A stretch of DNA of 64,000 bases from Undaria pinnatifida (GCA_012845835.1 JABAKD010000007.1:10870665-10934664); one strand, 5' to 3'; positions 10,065-22,429 are shown, counted from the first letter of the stretch. Translations and numbers: made by a program. The notes: a model not told the origin generated them from the sequence alone.

Positions 10065-10885
10065 GTATTTCACACGGCACATGGCAAAAATAAACACACT
10101 AGACTACATATCATACGACTCTAGAATGGAGGATAATTTTTCACAAAATAAAAATAAAAAACGGGAAATGGTAGTTGTGAGTCTGTTCTGGTTCTGCTCC
10201 TCCTGCTGCTGCTGTGACGACCACATTGTTTGCATTTCAAGAACCAGAGCACAGGAGAGTCTGGTAACAGCACGAGGTCCACGACCGTTCATAATGAAAC
10301 ACACGAGAAAAGATTAAGCGAAAAACCTCGCAATTTTCGGATTACTATGTCACCTCTCTGACATGATGACATCAGGCATAGTCATCATGCCTGCACAACG
10401 ACGACGGTGCGCCTGACGCACGCCATCACCACGCCCACACACCGACACTCTTTTCTTTGGCCACCATCCACCGGTCGGTTCATTGTGAACTACCCTTCTG
10501 CCTGGCGTCCTACACTGCATCCCGGTGAGAATGATCACAGTAGATGAGCCCCAGCATGTGGCTATCGACGCACCCTAGTTTTAACACCGCCCAATGGACC
10601 ATGTGTGCATTGTTGTAATGGTATGTGGAGTCCGTTTTCTCGTGTCCACACCGGTCATGGTCGTGCATCGTACAGCGGCGTACCTGGTACAGAGTGCGGA
10701 GTGGCATCGCTAAGGCGCTACTGTGTGGTAGTCCACAATACTGACACTATATCGGCAATGCGCATACCGCCACTGCTGTTTATTTCCATCCGTGCAGAAA
10801 TTTCATAGCGGCAGTACTAGCCTAGTCTGTATAGCGCACAACCAGCACTACGCTTCAATTGGTGGTATCACAGACCACACTCCAG
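10065..10885. other. Gene-free stretch
   Basis: Short open frames on both strands only, with no conserved motif. No gene called. Confidence 0.4.
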
Positions 10886-10889
10886 CAGT

Positions 10890-11130
10890 GCTTCTTTCTC
10901 ATTCTTGTTTTTTCTTGTCTGGCAAATGGTCTGGTGTGCTGGCTTGCACGTTTTTCGCCATGGTCTTCGTTACGGGTGGTATTGCTTGCATGGCCAAATC
11001 GTGTTGCTGTAATTGGATTGTGTGTATCTCGGTCCTCGTAGTTTGTGACCAAATAACTCGTCCCTTTTATTTACAGGAGGCATCGGCACGAACACTGGTG
11101 CGTCTGAATGTAGAAGTGCGGAGTGACCAG
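10890..11130 (+). mobile_element. Family E dispersed repeat, copy 1
   Basis: Shares with 16665, 18360, 20705 (reverse), 34613 (reverse) and 58890 the ordered words TTGCATGGCCAAATC, TGTTGCTGTAATTG, GTTTGTGACCA and GAGGCATCGGCACG, ending near a CTGGATGT-type word. The plus frame is open in this copy (ACMAKSCCCNWIVCISVLVV) but not in the others, so coding is not supported. About 170-240 bp. Confidence 0.6.
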
Positions 11131-11134
11131 TTTT

Positions 11135-12040
11135 TGGGTGGAAAACACACTAAAACACCGTAACTAAGTTTCGTCACAAACCGTGTGTACCACATGCGTT
11201 CGTGATGGTAGATTATCAAGCCTTGAAAAAATGCTATATCGCTCTCTTTTTTCATGGCATAGACTTTAGACTAATTCGTCCGAGAGAACGTACGAGCAGT
11301 ACGAGTAGTGAAAAACTACAAAAGGCGATAAACAATCGAGATAGTGCGTTTTTTTACCCTGTCAAGGTTTCAGAGTCAAACAATGGGGGGAAAAACTGAC
11401 GATTACAGCGTCCTTATCGCACGAAACGTTGCGGGCATCTGCTACATACAGCGGTGGCGACCAATCTGCTGTCGAAATATCATGCGAATATCTCTAAGAC
11501 AGGCGAGTAGCCTGCACTGCCCTGTACTGCGTGCTCGCGCCATGACAGTAACGTAGTATCCAGACGTATCGCAGTTTCATCGTCTGTCCATTGTTGCTGA
11601 GGGCCAAATTTGTCGACGAAAACCGAAAACGATCAGCGGGGCTTCTACTAGTACTTCCTAAGAACAATGATATCGAGATGGAAGGGAAAAATGATTCGCA
11701 CATGGTAAAATACCAGTTCAATAGGTGTTTGATCAAGTGGCATGGTACCACATCGCTACGGGACAAGGTGCGCAATCGTGGACGATGGAGACGAAGTTTT
11801 CGTCACCATCTAATTATCACAAAATCGCTGACGCGCGATTCCACCATCATTGGGCATCTCCCAAACCACCGTTCGCACCATCGCTTGGACATGAGTCCAC
11901 TGTTGACGAGATGACGGGGGTAATCCGGAGTATTCCTTGTTTGAAGGAAGGCGGCAGGGTCAGACTCTCCGACGACCGAGTTACTGAATCTTGTCACCAC
12001 GTTTTTACTCAAAAATTAAAATACTCCGGAGTACTAGATT
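11135..12040. other. Gene-free stretch
   Basis: The plus frames 11591-11914 and 11725-12042 overlap each other and have no recognisable domain or splice context. No gene called. Confidence 0.4.
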
Positions 12041-12042
12041 AG

Positions 12043-12140
12043 AATGCACTCCCCAGCTGTGACATCGAGTATTTCATTGGAATATTCCGTCGAAGATAAT
12101 GTTTTGCAAGCTGAATGTATTCCTCCGATCGAGCGAATTT
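12043..12140 (+). repeat. Family D palindromic repeat, copy 2
   Basis: CCCAGCTGTGACATCGAGT at the left and GCAAGCTGAATGTATTCCTCC at the right match the two ends of family D, with a slightly longer spacer than in the other copies. Confidence 0.55.
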
Positions 12141-12289
12141 GAGCTGTGTGTCTTGAGTAATGATATATGGTCGGCGGCGCCGCTTGAAACTACGGTGTAG
12201 CGTGTACCAGGGTCAGCAAGGTGATGGTGATCATTCTATGAACGGAAACTCTAAAACCTGTTTTTGAGGCGGGCAGCATTTGACAGCTG

Positions 12290-12306
12290 TGTTGTTGTTG
12301 TTGTTT

Positions 12307-12365
<59 letters not shown>
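12290..12365. repeat. (GTT)n microsatellite heading family C copy 2
   Basis: About 75 bp of GTT units. Same position relative to family C as the run at 6697. Confidence 0.95.
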
Positions 12366-12705
12366 CTCACATTAACTCGCATAATCAAGCCCGTGGTCAC
12401 AGGAGAGGCTCCAGTCACTCTGGAGCTGAGAAACACCCGCAGGGAAAAAGACAAACCAAAGGTGGTACACGCATGTATCGCAGGTGACGCAATTCACGCC
12501 TTTACCAGAAACATATACAAATGAAATCGATGGAGTCAGCCTACGATGTGACAGGTCTACACTGGTGTATCCGCCTAACTACTCGCGCCCGGAAAAACCG
12601 ACCATACCGCTTGCCACCCAAGAAATACTACCACGCGTGTAATGCACTTGAGTACTTATAACTACGCATACGCACGACAGACGCAAGTCAATCGAAAAAA
12701 CGGAG
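12366..12705 (+). mobile_element. Dispersed repeat family C, copy 2
   Basis: Collinear with 6814-7145 (CAGTCACTCTGGAGCTGAG, GACGCAATTCACGCC, ACCAGAAACATATA, ACCGCTTGCCACC). It ends in a purine-rich stretch and is followed within about 130 bp by the LINE relic at 12843, in the same orientation. Confidence 0.75.
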
Positions 12706-12842
12706 CAGAAGAGACAAGGAGATAAAGGAAAGCAAGAACAAAGCAAGAAAGCGAAAAATGTCGCTTCCCGCCACTGCTATCCCAGCTACTACTGCGGACA
12801 AGGGTGGATCCTCCACGTGGATCAGTTTGGCTTCTGTCCGGC

Positions 12843-13790
12843 CCGAAGAACGGAGGATGTGCGGTTCGTCGTGCGCCGATGGCAAGCGCTGTGTCGAGAG
12901 AGGAAAATCTTCTCGTGCATGTGCTTGGCCGGCCTGCAGAAAGCATGACGCTGTCGACCGAGACCTACAGCCGTTTGGAAATTGCTCCCACCATTCGATG
13001 TTCTACCCACGATGCTTCTAGTTATCCGCTTGTTATACGCCGGCAGGTGGCGCTAAGTGCGTGCGGACCACGGTGCGCACTCAGAATGGTTTGACGTCAT
13101 GCAGGTGGCCTCGGCAGGGTTGCGTGCTAACGCCGTTGCCGTTGAATATCAGCCATGTTCTTCACCACTGTGCTACACGTTGCCTCCGTTCGTTTCTGCG
13201 ATGGCACATTCATCGTGCAGGACTTTGTCCACCTTGATGACGATGGGGCTAGCAGACTTGTGGAAGGGTTGACGTGTATGGAGGGTTGCGTCGAACATGT
13301 CTTGCGCCGACGACGCCGGCTTTTAATCGACAGTGGCCGAGGAGGTTGCCGCCATGATGAGAGCCATGGTGACCGTCTTCGAAGCCGCGGGTTTCACTGT
13401 TTCGGAAAGAGACGGAGACCATGTGCTACTGCAAACACGGGACCTTGCATACCGGGTTCCACTGTTCACCATCGAAGCAGGCCGACAGACGTATGAACGG
13501 ACGAAGACGGTATCTGTACCAGAACATTACCAGCGAAGACACTAACGTCATCGCTGAGTTCAAGCGACGGGTCCGACGTATGAGGGCATGCTACACGTGG
13601 TTCGGTCCAGAGATCGATACCAAGTGATGACCGTACGGCCCAGCTTTAAGGTCTGCGTGCTGAAGGCCATGATTAAAGGGCCTGCTTTGCGGTTGTTTAA
13701 CATGGACCCTCAACGCCGCTCACTATGACGACCTCCGAAAGACACACTTGGAGGTCTCCCGGGGAGTCCTTGGCTTTCAGCAATGTGCAG
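12843..13790 (+). pseudogene. LINE-type reverse transcriptase fragment, copy 1
   Basis: Several plus-strand frames read in turn as a non-LTR reverse transcriptase: RRWQALCRERKI and LQKAYDAVDRDL (fingers/palm), HSEWFDV (about 13082) with QGCVL, LHVASVRF and DFVHLDDDGAS, then CADDAGF where the catalytic box is expected (about 13304), then AAMMRAMVTVFEAAGFTVSE, and thumb-like VLKAMIKG and DDLRKTHLEVSRGVLGFQ up to 13790. The order and spacing match the second relic at 48141-49350. The catalytic box has Cys where that relic has Tyr, and stops and frameshifts occur throughout, so it is inactive. Confidence 0.8.
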
Positions 13791-13895
13791 GCCACACTTA
13801 CTTGGTACCAACCTATCCTACAGCCAAAACCTTGAACAAGACGAACTGCGAAATAAAAATACCATCCGGAATCGACAGCTCTACTTTGCTCAGGA

Positions 13896-14133
13896 TTACA
13901 GCAGAAAGTCCTTGAGCTCCCCTCATGAGGAGCTCAATATCTCGCCCGAAAAATGACTTCGAAGTCATGCGTTCGCAGAACCCGACGAAGCTCTTATGCC
14001 TCAGTCCTATAATAATATGTACTCGTAAAACGACTCGACTGATGACTAGTTCCTCACTTGAGGAGCTCAATCGGACATGTTTCTTATCCCAACAACTGCA
14101 ACCCCTGCCATGGGATGACTCGACTACCTAATC
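13896..14133 (+). mobile_element. Family B small element, copy 1
   Basis: Landmarks in order: ACAGCAGAAAGTCCTTGAGCTC, given here as its core AGCAGAAAGTCC, then ATGAGGAGCTCAATATCTCGC, core GAGGAGCTCAATATCTC, then ATGACTTCGAAG, CACTTGAGGAGCTCAA and AACTGCAACCCCTGCC. The same words recur at 26848, 46706, 56905 and 63525. Non-coding, about 230 bp. Confidence 0.7.
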
Positions 14134-14139
14134 GGATTA

Positions 14140-16660
14140 TGTTTGCAAAGATAGCCGGTGGAAAAATCCCGGGTCTAGGTGGGGCATCGCACAACCTGGC
14201 TAAAAACTCTTGAGAGACGACCTCGCCGTTTTTCTGTCCACCAAAGGCTCCACAGAAGATTCCTCACGGCACTTTGGAGTTGAAACCAACATGTATGTGG
14301 ATCCGCGCAGTAAATGAAGCGGGCAAGTGGTACAGGTGGAGCCTCTGAGCAGCCGAACAGTGTATGGCCATGTGGCACGCAAAGGAGGAAGTTCAGGGTT
14401 TGGAGCGACGCGCAGCTCGAACACGTGACGCACAGAGCCAAAAGGGGGGTGAGGGGAGTAGGCCAACCGATGTTTTCGAAAAACGCAAAACGTAGAACGA
14501 CTCCAAGGTGGGAAGGCACCTGGCCGGCTAGTAGGTGAAACGTGTCTGCGAAACCTTGAGCTATCATACAGCGGCTACCTTGCGTTTTTTTCATTATGTG
14601 ATATTTGTGTTTTCCGCTCCATCCTCGCCGAAAGTGGTGGGTGTCAGCCAATACTGCCGCCTACCAACCACCGCATGCGGGTTCTTGCTGGACAGGTTTT
14701 CTTCTCTTTTTCGGTTCAACCTTTTTTTTACTTTCTTCGTCCCTTCATCAAAAATCAATCCGTTTTGCTGTGCTCTGTTTGTTGCTGTTTTCGTATTGCG
14801 TACCCTTGTGCGCTGTTGCGGCGACGATGTTGGTATGGACGCCGCCGTCGGAGACACCTTATTAAGTAGAGGACATTGACCAGGCAGCAATCAGTGTGCG
14901 TTACCCTGTAGCAGGTGCATTCGGAATCCCACTAGGTGCAGCCCAAACGCCAGCTGGGGGGTATTATCGACTTCGTTACGGCGGTTTCGCTAGTTCAATG
15001 ATTTTTTTTTTTGCGCCTGTTGTTGTAGGTATTTGATTTCAAAAATTCAAGAACATGGTCAACTGCTAAGAGCGCCTCTAGCACCGTGGTTGGGTGAATT
15101 TGATGCTAGTCGACGAGGGAAGAAAACGCCGAATCGTTCTCGAGATAAAAATAAAGGCACACGCCGTAGTGGGGAGGGGGGAAAAGGGCCCCCGGATCTC
15201 AGTTGCTACTTGGAGGGAGCACGAGAGCAGTAGTGCGAGGATGAGAAATAGGATGCAAAAAAACATATATGCACGGGGACGACGATTACGGCGGTGAGTC
15301 GTCACCTCAGTCGTCAGAATCAGTGCGCAGGTGGAAGACCTCGCGACAAATCCTCTACTCTACTTCCGGAGTAATGTAAGGTCTCGAAGCCAAAATGGTT
15401 GCTGCTCCTAATGTGGGTTGCATGGTGCCATCTGCTGTGCTTCTTGTTGCTAGCTGTCTGCTACGCTTTGTGTTTTTTTTCTTTTGTTTTCGCCGAGTCT
15501 TTCTGTTTCCCTTTCTCTCTTTCCAACCGTTTTATCCTGCGTATTTGTTCAGGATTTCTTGTGTATTTGTTTCACATTTTTCACCTTTTTTTGTTGTTGC
15601 AAGTACCGGCATTGGTTACGGCATGCTACAGCAGTACATAAATAGTCCACTGTGCTTGCAACATTTATGTTGATTTAGTCTAATCTAAATATTTGGGTAC
15701 TGCATTATGGTGCAATCATTCGACCATATATCAGGTACTACTGCTTCTGTATGGAAGGATATTCGTTTTACATTGGAACGGCATCTACGCTATATCGTCG
15801 GAGGGCAAAAATGATAATAACATTACTACATATATTTGCGTTTTGCCTAGGAAATGCTTTTGTTGCGGTTGGCATTGCACGACCAAATCACCTTGGTGTA
15901 TTTTGTAACATTTTTTAAAGGACGTCAGCTATGAGTTGGACCAATTTAGGGTATTTTTTTATTTTTTGTGTACTGAGCTCGTACGGCCGAGTGGACCATG
16001 CTGTATTGGGAAGCTTTTTCCCCACGCAATTTTACGCATTTCGATCTGAAATTTCGTTTTGTATGGAGATCCGTTGGAGGCACAACCGAACGATTCAAAG
16101 GGGGTCAAGTACACACTGGTATATTTGTTCATGGGCAAGAAGAGTATGCGGTCGTTTCGATAAACATCCGGATCACGTTTTCGCCAAAAAATTAGGAGAA
16201 ATTAAAAATTCACCATGACCCCGATTGCAGCTGTAGACTAGACGAAAGTGACGCGAATCACATGATGATGAAAAAGATTTGAAAAAACAAAAACGATATT
16301 TTGGATTGTTGGGCAATCCAGATTTTGTGTCCCTCCTCGCAACATCTCGACTTTGTATTGCAGATACTAGGCACGTCCTATATCTTGATATACCACGCAT
16401 TAGGCGACGGCGAGGATATCGATCGTTTCGTGATGCCTCGGAGAATGTTCACACCAAGAATCAGCCAAATTCACTGCTGTGCAGTTATTCTGGACTTCTT
16501 CGTACACAATTTCGTATCGAGACACCTCAGTCATTAGTGTTGCAATTTCTCGACAAATGACTCTCGACGAAAACAAGTTGAATTAGCAAAATCGTGCCGT
16601 CTGCACATGCGCTGCTGGCCCGGGAACACTGCATTAAAATTTGGAGGCCTAGTACCTCCA
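14140..16660. other. Gene-poor 2.5 kb
   Basis: Only scattered short frames. The frame 14175-14651 (minus) and the hydrophobic plus frames 15395-15673 lack splice context or conservation. A T-rich tract lies at 14999-15014. Around 15865-15905 there is a weak match to family E (GGCATTGCACGACCAAATC). Confidence 0.4.
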
Positions 16661-16664
16661 AATG

Positions 16665-16810
16665 GTCGTGAACACGCCGATACACAACTCAGTTTCGTTT
16701 TACTGGACCAGCTCGAGCATCTCCTCTGCCTCGTAGATTGCGGCCACACAGCTCGTCTAGTTATGAGGCATAGGCACGGGCACCGACTGTGCTGGATGTG
16801 GATCGATTAG
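16665..16810 (+). mobile_element. Family E dispersed repeat, copy 2 (right end)
   Basis: Contains TGCGGCCACACAGCTCGTC, TGAGGCATAGGCACGGGCAC and GTGCTGGATGTGGATCG, the right-hand words of family E. Confidence 0.6.
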
Positions 16811-16814
16811 GATA

Positions 16815-18355
16815 AATTTATTCAATAATGTTAAGAACGCACCCGGAGTGAGTGTAGAGCTACACCCACATGGATAGTGACGTGGCTCTCTGCCGTGTTG
16901 GGTAATGTTGTGTACGTATTGTGACCGCCCTATTCAAAAATGCTACTCCAGCGAGCTGTGGTACTGAGTCTACCGAAAAAAACACCCCAGCTCTAGCGTG
17001 AAGCGCGCTCACCATACCGTACAGCACACAGCTAGCCGCTTTACTACCACTACTACTGACTGCTGTATACAACGGTAACCTACAAAACCCATCACAGCAT
17101 GTGGGATGGAATGCGTTTTTTAGCCCACATTCTTGATAGTATAGTGGGGGGACAGAGATAAATCGACGAGGATGACGTTGGAGTTACCTCGCCCACGTGT
17201 TTTTCGAGACGGCGCCGATCGGTGTTAGCGCTGTCTCTCGTTGGCGAGCGAAATTGCTGGACAACCTGTCAGTTCAGCACCCTGCTTGCTGCGGTATATT
17301 GACACAAACCCGCACACGACGTAAAAGACAAAACCCTCGCCAAGGATGGGACATGTTTTAGAGACCATCCTTGAACATCAGGTGCGAGGTAGCAAGGCGA
17401 AAGTTTTAGTGTCGCTGGTGTGATCTCGCCCGGGTATGCGCAGCACGGGTCGGCGTTTTCTTCATTTATTGGGGAATAAATCAGCGTTAAAAATCCGCTC
17501 TATCTAGCATTCGTGTGTTGTAACGATTCCAACAGTGTGTATAACGCGAACAAAATGAAAACTCGAGCGACGATATTTATTAGGCAAAAATTTCCATGGG
17601 TTCTGTGATTAGGTCTCTAGCGTGATTAGTCTAAAGCGTTTTTCTTTTTTTTTTTTCCATTCCATTTAATATCTTGAAAGCACTCCTCCCGCCCTCCTTC
17701 CCAGTAGTAGCTCAGATCTGGGGTCACATATCGGATCTCCCTCACCTTTTCTCAATAAGGAAAGTACGTGCCTCTTATCTTCTTCACGATAATTACTCAA
17801 CACTTTCTTGCCTCGTCAACTAACTCGCGCATCGGATTGTTGTACCTACCCACACGCCGCTAGCCGCTCTGAGCAGTTTATCCTCTATTTTTGTTGTTTT
17901 TCGTAAATGACGTTAAATCTCACCACACGGTGGGATAATCGAATTCGAGGGCCACCGCTAAAAGCATCCGAGGGAAACCACTGGACCACCAGGGCGACCG
18001 ATGACTGTTGCTCGGTCTCAATACAGTACTTCTGTAGCATTAATTTCCCGTACGCTATCGCTGACATATATATCCTTTCATCATTCACGAGGAAATACGC
18101 ATCCTGTAACACGCGCCATCACACACAGCTTGCAGGTCGTATTGTTTTCGAATTTCTCGATCACACATCGATGACTTCATCTGCTTCGTTGCCACAGTAT
18201 TAGTATCAACAGTAGTTGCTGCTTGCCTGCTGGGCGACCCTCTCTGTATCCATCTCTGTTTCCAAGTGTTTTTTCGCTGGTGTTGTGTTCTGTTTTCTTG
18301 TATCAGCGCCCCACCTCTCCACTCCGTTTTTTTTTCCAATTGCCTGCTCTGCTGG
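16815..18355. other. Gene-free stretch with a family J fragment
   Basis: No credible exon. At 17675-17740 CTTCCCAGTAGTAGCTCAGAT matches (core CCCAGTAGTAGCTCAGAT) repeats at 22090, 24580 and 41030 (family J). A pyrimidine tract precedes it at 17640-17660. Confidence 0.45.
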
Positions 18356-18359
18356 CTTG

Positions 18360-18540
18360 ATCTTTTTTTGCCATCGTGTTGATTGCGACGAATTGCATGG
18401 CCAATCCACGGCTGCACTTGCACTGCATATCTCATTCTGGTAGTAGTGTTTGTTACCGCACAGAGCTCGTTTCTTCAGGACCAGGTAATTTCTATGAGGC
18501 GTCGGCACGGACAACTGGTGGCCCTGGACGATGACTAGTC
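18360..18540 (+). mobile_element. Family E dispersed repeat, copy 3
   Basis: Landmarks TTGCATGGCCAATCC, TGCATATCTCATTCTGGTAG, ACAGAGCTCGTTTC and TGAGGCGTCGGCACGGACA occur in the family E order. Confidence 0.6.
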
Positions 18541-18544
18541 GCAA

Positions 18545-19765
18545 CACCATTTCATGCGAACAACGTTCACGCACAATTAACTACCTGTGGTTTTTTTTTT
18601 AATTAAGTTGCTTCTACGGCGCGGCAGTAATTTTTTACGACTGGTTATAGTGCGGGTGAGCGTTTCTGTTGACGCACCTTGGAAAAACCATGAAGTAGGA
18701 GTTGCCCTTCAACCCCTCTGATAAAAAACCCTAAATCCCCCCTCTATAGTGTACAAACCCCCAACCCCCCTCCCTTTACAACATTAGTCTAGGAAAAGTT
18801 AATTGTGGCCAATAACGGATTTCCAGCTGTCAAGTCGTGAAGCAAGAGACTAAATTTAGTGCCTCCGGGCTTGGAGAGGCAAGTCCCTTGTACACCGACG
18901 AACATAATACGAATTTGGCATATCTCAAGTCTAGCATTTTTGAAGCGCATACCGTATAGTACGGAAGACAGCACACCCCGGCCATAACAATTTTGCGTTT
19001 AAAAATATTATCCCCGGGTGTGCTATTGTAGGGGGTATGAAAAACAAGGGGGGTATGGCAACAAGGGGTGTGCTAACACATGAGAGGTACGGGTTTGAAA
19101 CCCGAGTTTTTGGCTTTATCAGGTGAGGCCGGTACTGGTATGGCACACGTTTTTAAAACGCGGGGGTGACAGCAAAAACCTGCGCCTTGCTGCGATACCG
19201 GAGAACAGTTATCATACCGGTAATGCGAACATGCCGGTATTCAGTGGTGAGACTCTCGACAATTGCAGGTCGAAGGCCGTGTCACGCTGCCAAATCGCCT
19301 GCTTCTATCTTTTTTTGATATAAAACCACTCCATCCAGCCCGAACCCACAGCACAACAACAACAGCAGTATCGTACCGGTACCACCGCAGTGCGCGCTTG
19401 TTGGTTGTTGACGTAACGGGGTACTACCGCTGAAAACATGAACTCAAACGAGGAAAAAACACCAACAACAAGCGAAAACAAAAGTCAAAATGAAGAGGGC
19501 ACAGACGAGGAAAAGAGAGACGCAAGTAAGAATATTACCGATACTGCTTGCCGGTACAATAGGTACCGGTAACGACATCACCCGAGGACCTTGCCGGTAC
19601 TAATTGTGAACCAAAGCACAAAACTGACGATATCGTATGTCACCCTGCCGAAAAATGTTCATATCACGAGTTACAAAACTAAATTGTGTTTGCCTGACCC
19701 TCCACCACACCGAATATACCGGCAATACCCGTACCACCGGTAACGCGTACGTACTAGGTTCCGTT
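18545..19765. other. Gene-free stretch rich in CCGGTAC words
   Basis: From about 19115 to 19750 the words GCCGGTA, ACCGGTA and CCGGTAAT recur many times, suggesting an eroded short-period repeat or a composition bias. No exon recognised. Confidence 0.4.
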
Positions 19766-19770
19766 CACAC

Positions 19771-19838
19771 CATGCCATTATTGACCGCAACCAGCAGCAG
19801 CAGGTTCATGCCATTATTGACCGCAACCAGCAGCAGCT
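19771..19838. repeat. 36-bp tandem repeat, 2 units
   Basis: CATGCCATTATTGACCGCAA begins at 19771 and again at 19807; both are followed by CCAGCAGCAGCAG-type sequence. Confidence 0.9.
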
Positions 19839-19925
19839 AGCAGCAGGTTCCGGTGAGGTTGGGGCCGCAGACTCGTATGGGTCACTGTGATGGGGCAAGT
19901 TGTTGCCTCCGTGCTGGTGTCAACA

Positions 19926-20040
19926 TTGGTGCCCGTTGCGGGCGCATGGGATTCACCAGGCGGCGTGACAGAATCCAGGAGTTTGTCGGTGCCCGTTGCG
20001 GGCGCTTGGTATTCACCAGACGGCGTGACAATTCATGGGT
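19926..20040. repeat. 60-bp tandem repeat, 2 units
   Basis: GGTGCCCGTTGCGGGCGC begins near 19928 and again near 19988, each followed by ATTCACCAG and CGGCGTGACA. Confidence 0.9.
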
Positions 20041-20214
20041 TTGGTACTATTTTCAGGCGTTCCTCGTAGGGAGGGGTGGTGGTTAACGTCCCCCCGTTGA
20101 TGAATCGATGGTTAACAAACAAAACAAACAAAATATCACTTAGTACACATAATCACGAACGAACCAGATGTAGATTCGGTTTTGTGTCACTTTTCATTTC
20201 GTGCGCGGTCTCGT

Positions 20215-20495
20215 GTCGGATCCGGCTTCTGGCGAGGGTATATTGTCAGTTTCGTGAGTTCGAGCCCCGCCGAGTGCACAAATACTCGTATAAATTCGTT
20301 GGGACTTCTTCTTCTGCACACATTGAATTGTGGAAAGCGCGAGAGCATGAGTTAGCAACACTCGATGAAAAATCGACGAGCAGTAGGACTGCTGAGCCCT
20401 ATGCGCGATAAAAATTGGAGGCAAGAACGGTGGGGGAGAGGGGACGACACCTGTTACCACGGCTTGTCCAGAAGCTGGAAAGTAAAAGCGTTAGA
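20215..20495 (+). mobile_element. Family G dispersed repeat, copy 1
   Basis: Shares with 35225-35455 the ordered words GTCAGTTTCGT, GAGTTAGCAACACTCGATG, AAATCGACG, ACACCTGT and CACGGCTTGTC. Near its left side GTGAGTTCGAGCCCCGCC resembles a tRNA T-arm, so a tRNA-derived SINE is possible, but no other tRNA part is visible. Confidence 0.6.
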
Positions 20496-20704
20496 AATTA
20501 CCGCGTATTTGAGAGAATGGTTGACACATGTTTTTTATTGTATAAACCCCAGCTCGTATCTTTTGAACTGTAATTAACCAATGTACGGTGAAACCTTTTT
20601 TGTTTTGTACACAGCGGTGTGTGTTATTCATTTTCTCGAATAAGTTGCGAGGTCTACTGCTTTTAGGTTGGTTCGTTACATCATATCATATAACTGATAT
20701 TGGC

Positions 20705-20960
20705 ACCCATCTACATCCAGCACAACCACTGTCCGTGCCAAGGCCTCCCGGAGAGACGAGCCCTGAGCTGTGTGTGTCCACAAACTGCAAACTTCGATGA
20801 GGCAGAGAAACCAAGCTGAACACCTACTTTGAAAATTGAATGCAGAAATGTTGGATGTGGTTGAACGTTAAATGCCAACCGCAATTTTTTGTAACGCGCG
20901 GGCAAAAAACCAAAACACAAAGCAAGCCAGCACACCAGGCGATTTGCACGGAAACGGGAG
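20705..20960 (-). mobile_element. Family E dispersed repeat, copy 4 (reverse)
   Basis: Read on the minus strand it has the right-end words of family E (GGATGTAGATGG, GGCACGGACAGTGGTTGTGC) followed upstream by ACACACAGCTCAGG and TTTGCAGTTTGTGG. Confidence 0.6.
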
Positions 20961-21024
20961 AACGTCATGAAAATAATTAAGAAAACGAGAAGTAAGTATC
21001 AGATGTTAAAAAAAATCAACACGC

Positions 21025-21100
21025 TCCATCCAGCTGTGAAATCAAAGAATTTGTCGAAACTCGTCTTCGCCATCTGTGTGATACTTCCATTGCGCGCATT
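21025..21100 (+). repeat. Family D palindromic repeat, copy 3
   Basis: CATCCAGCTGTGAAATCAAAG on the left (core CCAGCTGTGAAATC) and CTGTGTGATACTTCC on the right, matching the two ends of family D. Confidence 0.6.
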
Positions 21101-21104
21101 ACGG

Positions 21105-22145
21105 GGTCTGTGTCCTCATCGAGGAAATAGGTCGGCGACTCCATATAAATGCAAACGATGACGTTCCGCTCAATATACAGAGAGTAGACAGTTAGTTATG
21201 AAAAAAACTGGCAAATTGGCGCAATGTGCAAATTATGTAGGATCAATAGGGAAACTTGGTATATTATATGACCATTGCATGATTGCCGGTACAAACCCGT
21301 CAGACACTCACCAGAAACAATGGGTTCGTATCAACATGATCCCTCGAAAACATAGCGGTCCTACGTTTGAGCACAATATTAAACGAGCAACCGACGCTGA
21401 TGTACACGGTGGGGTATAACCGAAAAGTCATGCCCCCTGCCAAGCACAGTATTGTATTTATACTAACACTCTGATCCCCTCCTGAGATCCCACCCCTGAT
21501 GGGCTATACCTTCTAGGTTAGGGTTTGTTTGTTGATGGTAGGCTTCCGAGGCTTTTTGGTATGGTTGGGACATGGTGCCAGGTGCTTTGTTTGGTATGTT
21601 TGTATTTCAACACGAGGGCAATTTGTGCATGTAAGCTATAAATCCTTTCGAGGGGATAAATCTGACGGTTTTGACACCAGTATATTATTGGGGGCGGGGG
21701 GGGGGTTGGGGCGGGGGGAGGGGGGGGGGCGGGGGGGGCAGCTCAATATGTGCCTGGAAACTGTACATTATTTTGAGGGGATAAATGTGACGGTTATGGA
21801 AATAATACATCAGTTTATCATGTACTCCGAGAGTATATCCTGGGGTAAGTCGTACAATCAGTGAGTAAAGAGAGGGTGGAGTGTTCGAGGGGGTGGGGTT
21901 GGGATGGGTTGGGGGGGAGGTGGGGGGTGAGGGCGGGGGGGGGGGGGGGAGGAAGGGCTTTAGGTGAGGGGTTAGGATATATATGTAGCATAGCATCGGC
22001 GACTCCCCTTAGAACAACTACATGTGGATTATCGTTCTTCCTTTTTTTATTTCTTTTTTTTTCTGCGTTTCATGCCACATGCTCTCACACTATCCTCCCG
22101 TTCCTCCTAGTAGTAGCTCAGATACGGGGTGACATGTGCATAGCG
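21105..22145. other. Gene-free stretch with two G-rich tracts
   Basis: Contains very G-rich tracts at 21690-21740 and 21885-21955 (runs of 8 to 13 G broken by C, T or A) lying beside a direct repeat: GAGGGGATAAATCTGACGG (about 21650) and GAGGGGATAAATGTGACGG (about 21775). The Pro-rich minus frame and Gly-rich plus frame here are composition artefacts. A family J fragment is at about 22085-22135. Confidence 0.6.
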
Positions 22146-22149
22146 GGGA

Positions 22150-22429
22150 CCCGTGCTACGATAAACGTGCACCACCTTTTTTTTCGTTTTTACCTAATTC
22201 AGGAGGGTTTCACACTTATTCATCAAGTATGTGATATGTGTAGGGAAATATAACTGATACCCCGGATGAACATCCCATGTTATTTGGGGGTATTCCACGA
22301 AAATCATGGTAAACAAAAGATTTTCAAATATTTTATTTTCGACGATTTTGGGTGTTACGGTCCCGTCATTCAACAACCATTTCAGCCAAAAAAAGGTACA
22401 CCTTAATTAGTTTATCGTAGCACGCGTAG
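22150..22429 (+). mobile_element. Family A small transposon, copy 2
   Basis: Left end CCGTGCTACGATAAACGTGCACC, core TGCTACGATAAACGTGCACC; right end TTTATCGTAGCACGCG. Near the right side CGACGATTTTGGGTGTTACGG, core GACGATTTTGGGTG, matches the family interior. About 280 bp and non-coding. Confidence 0.7.
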
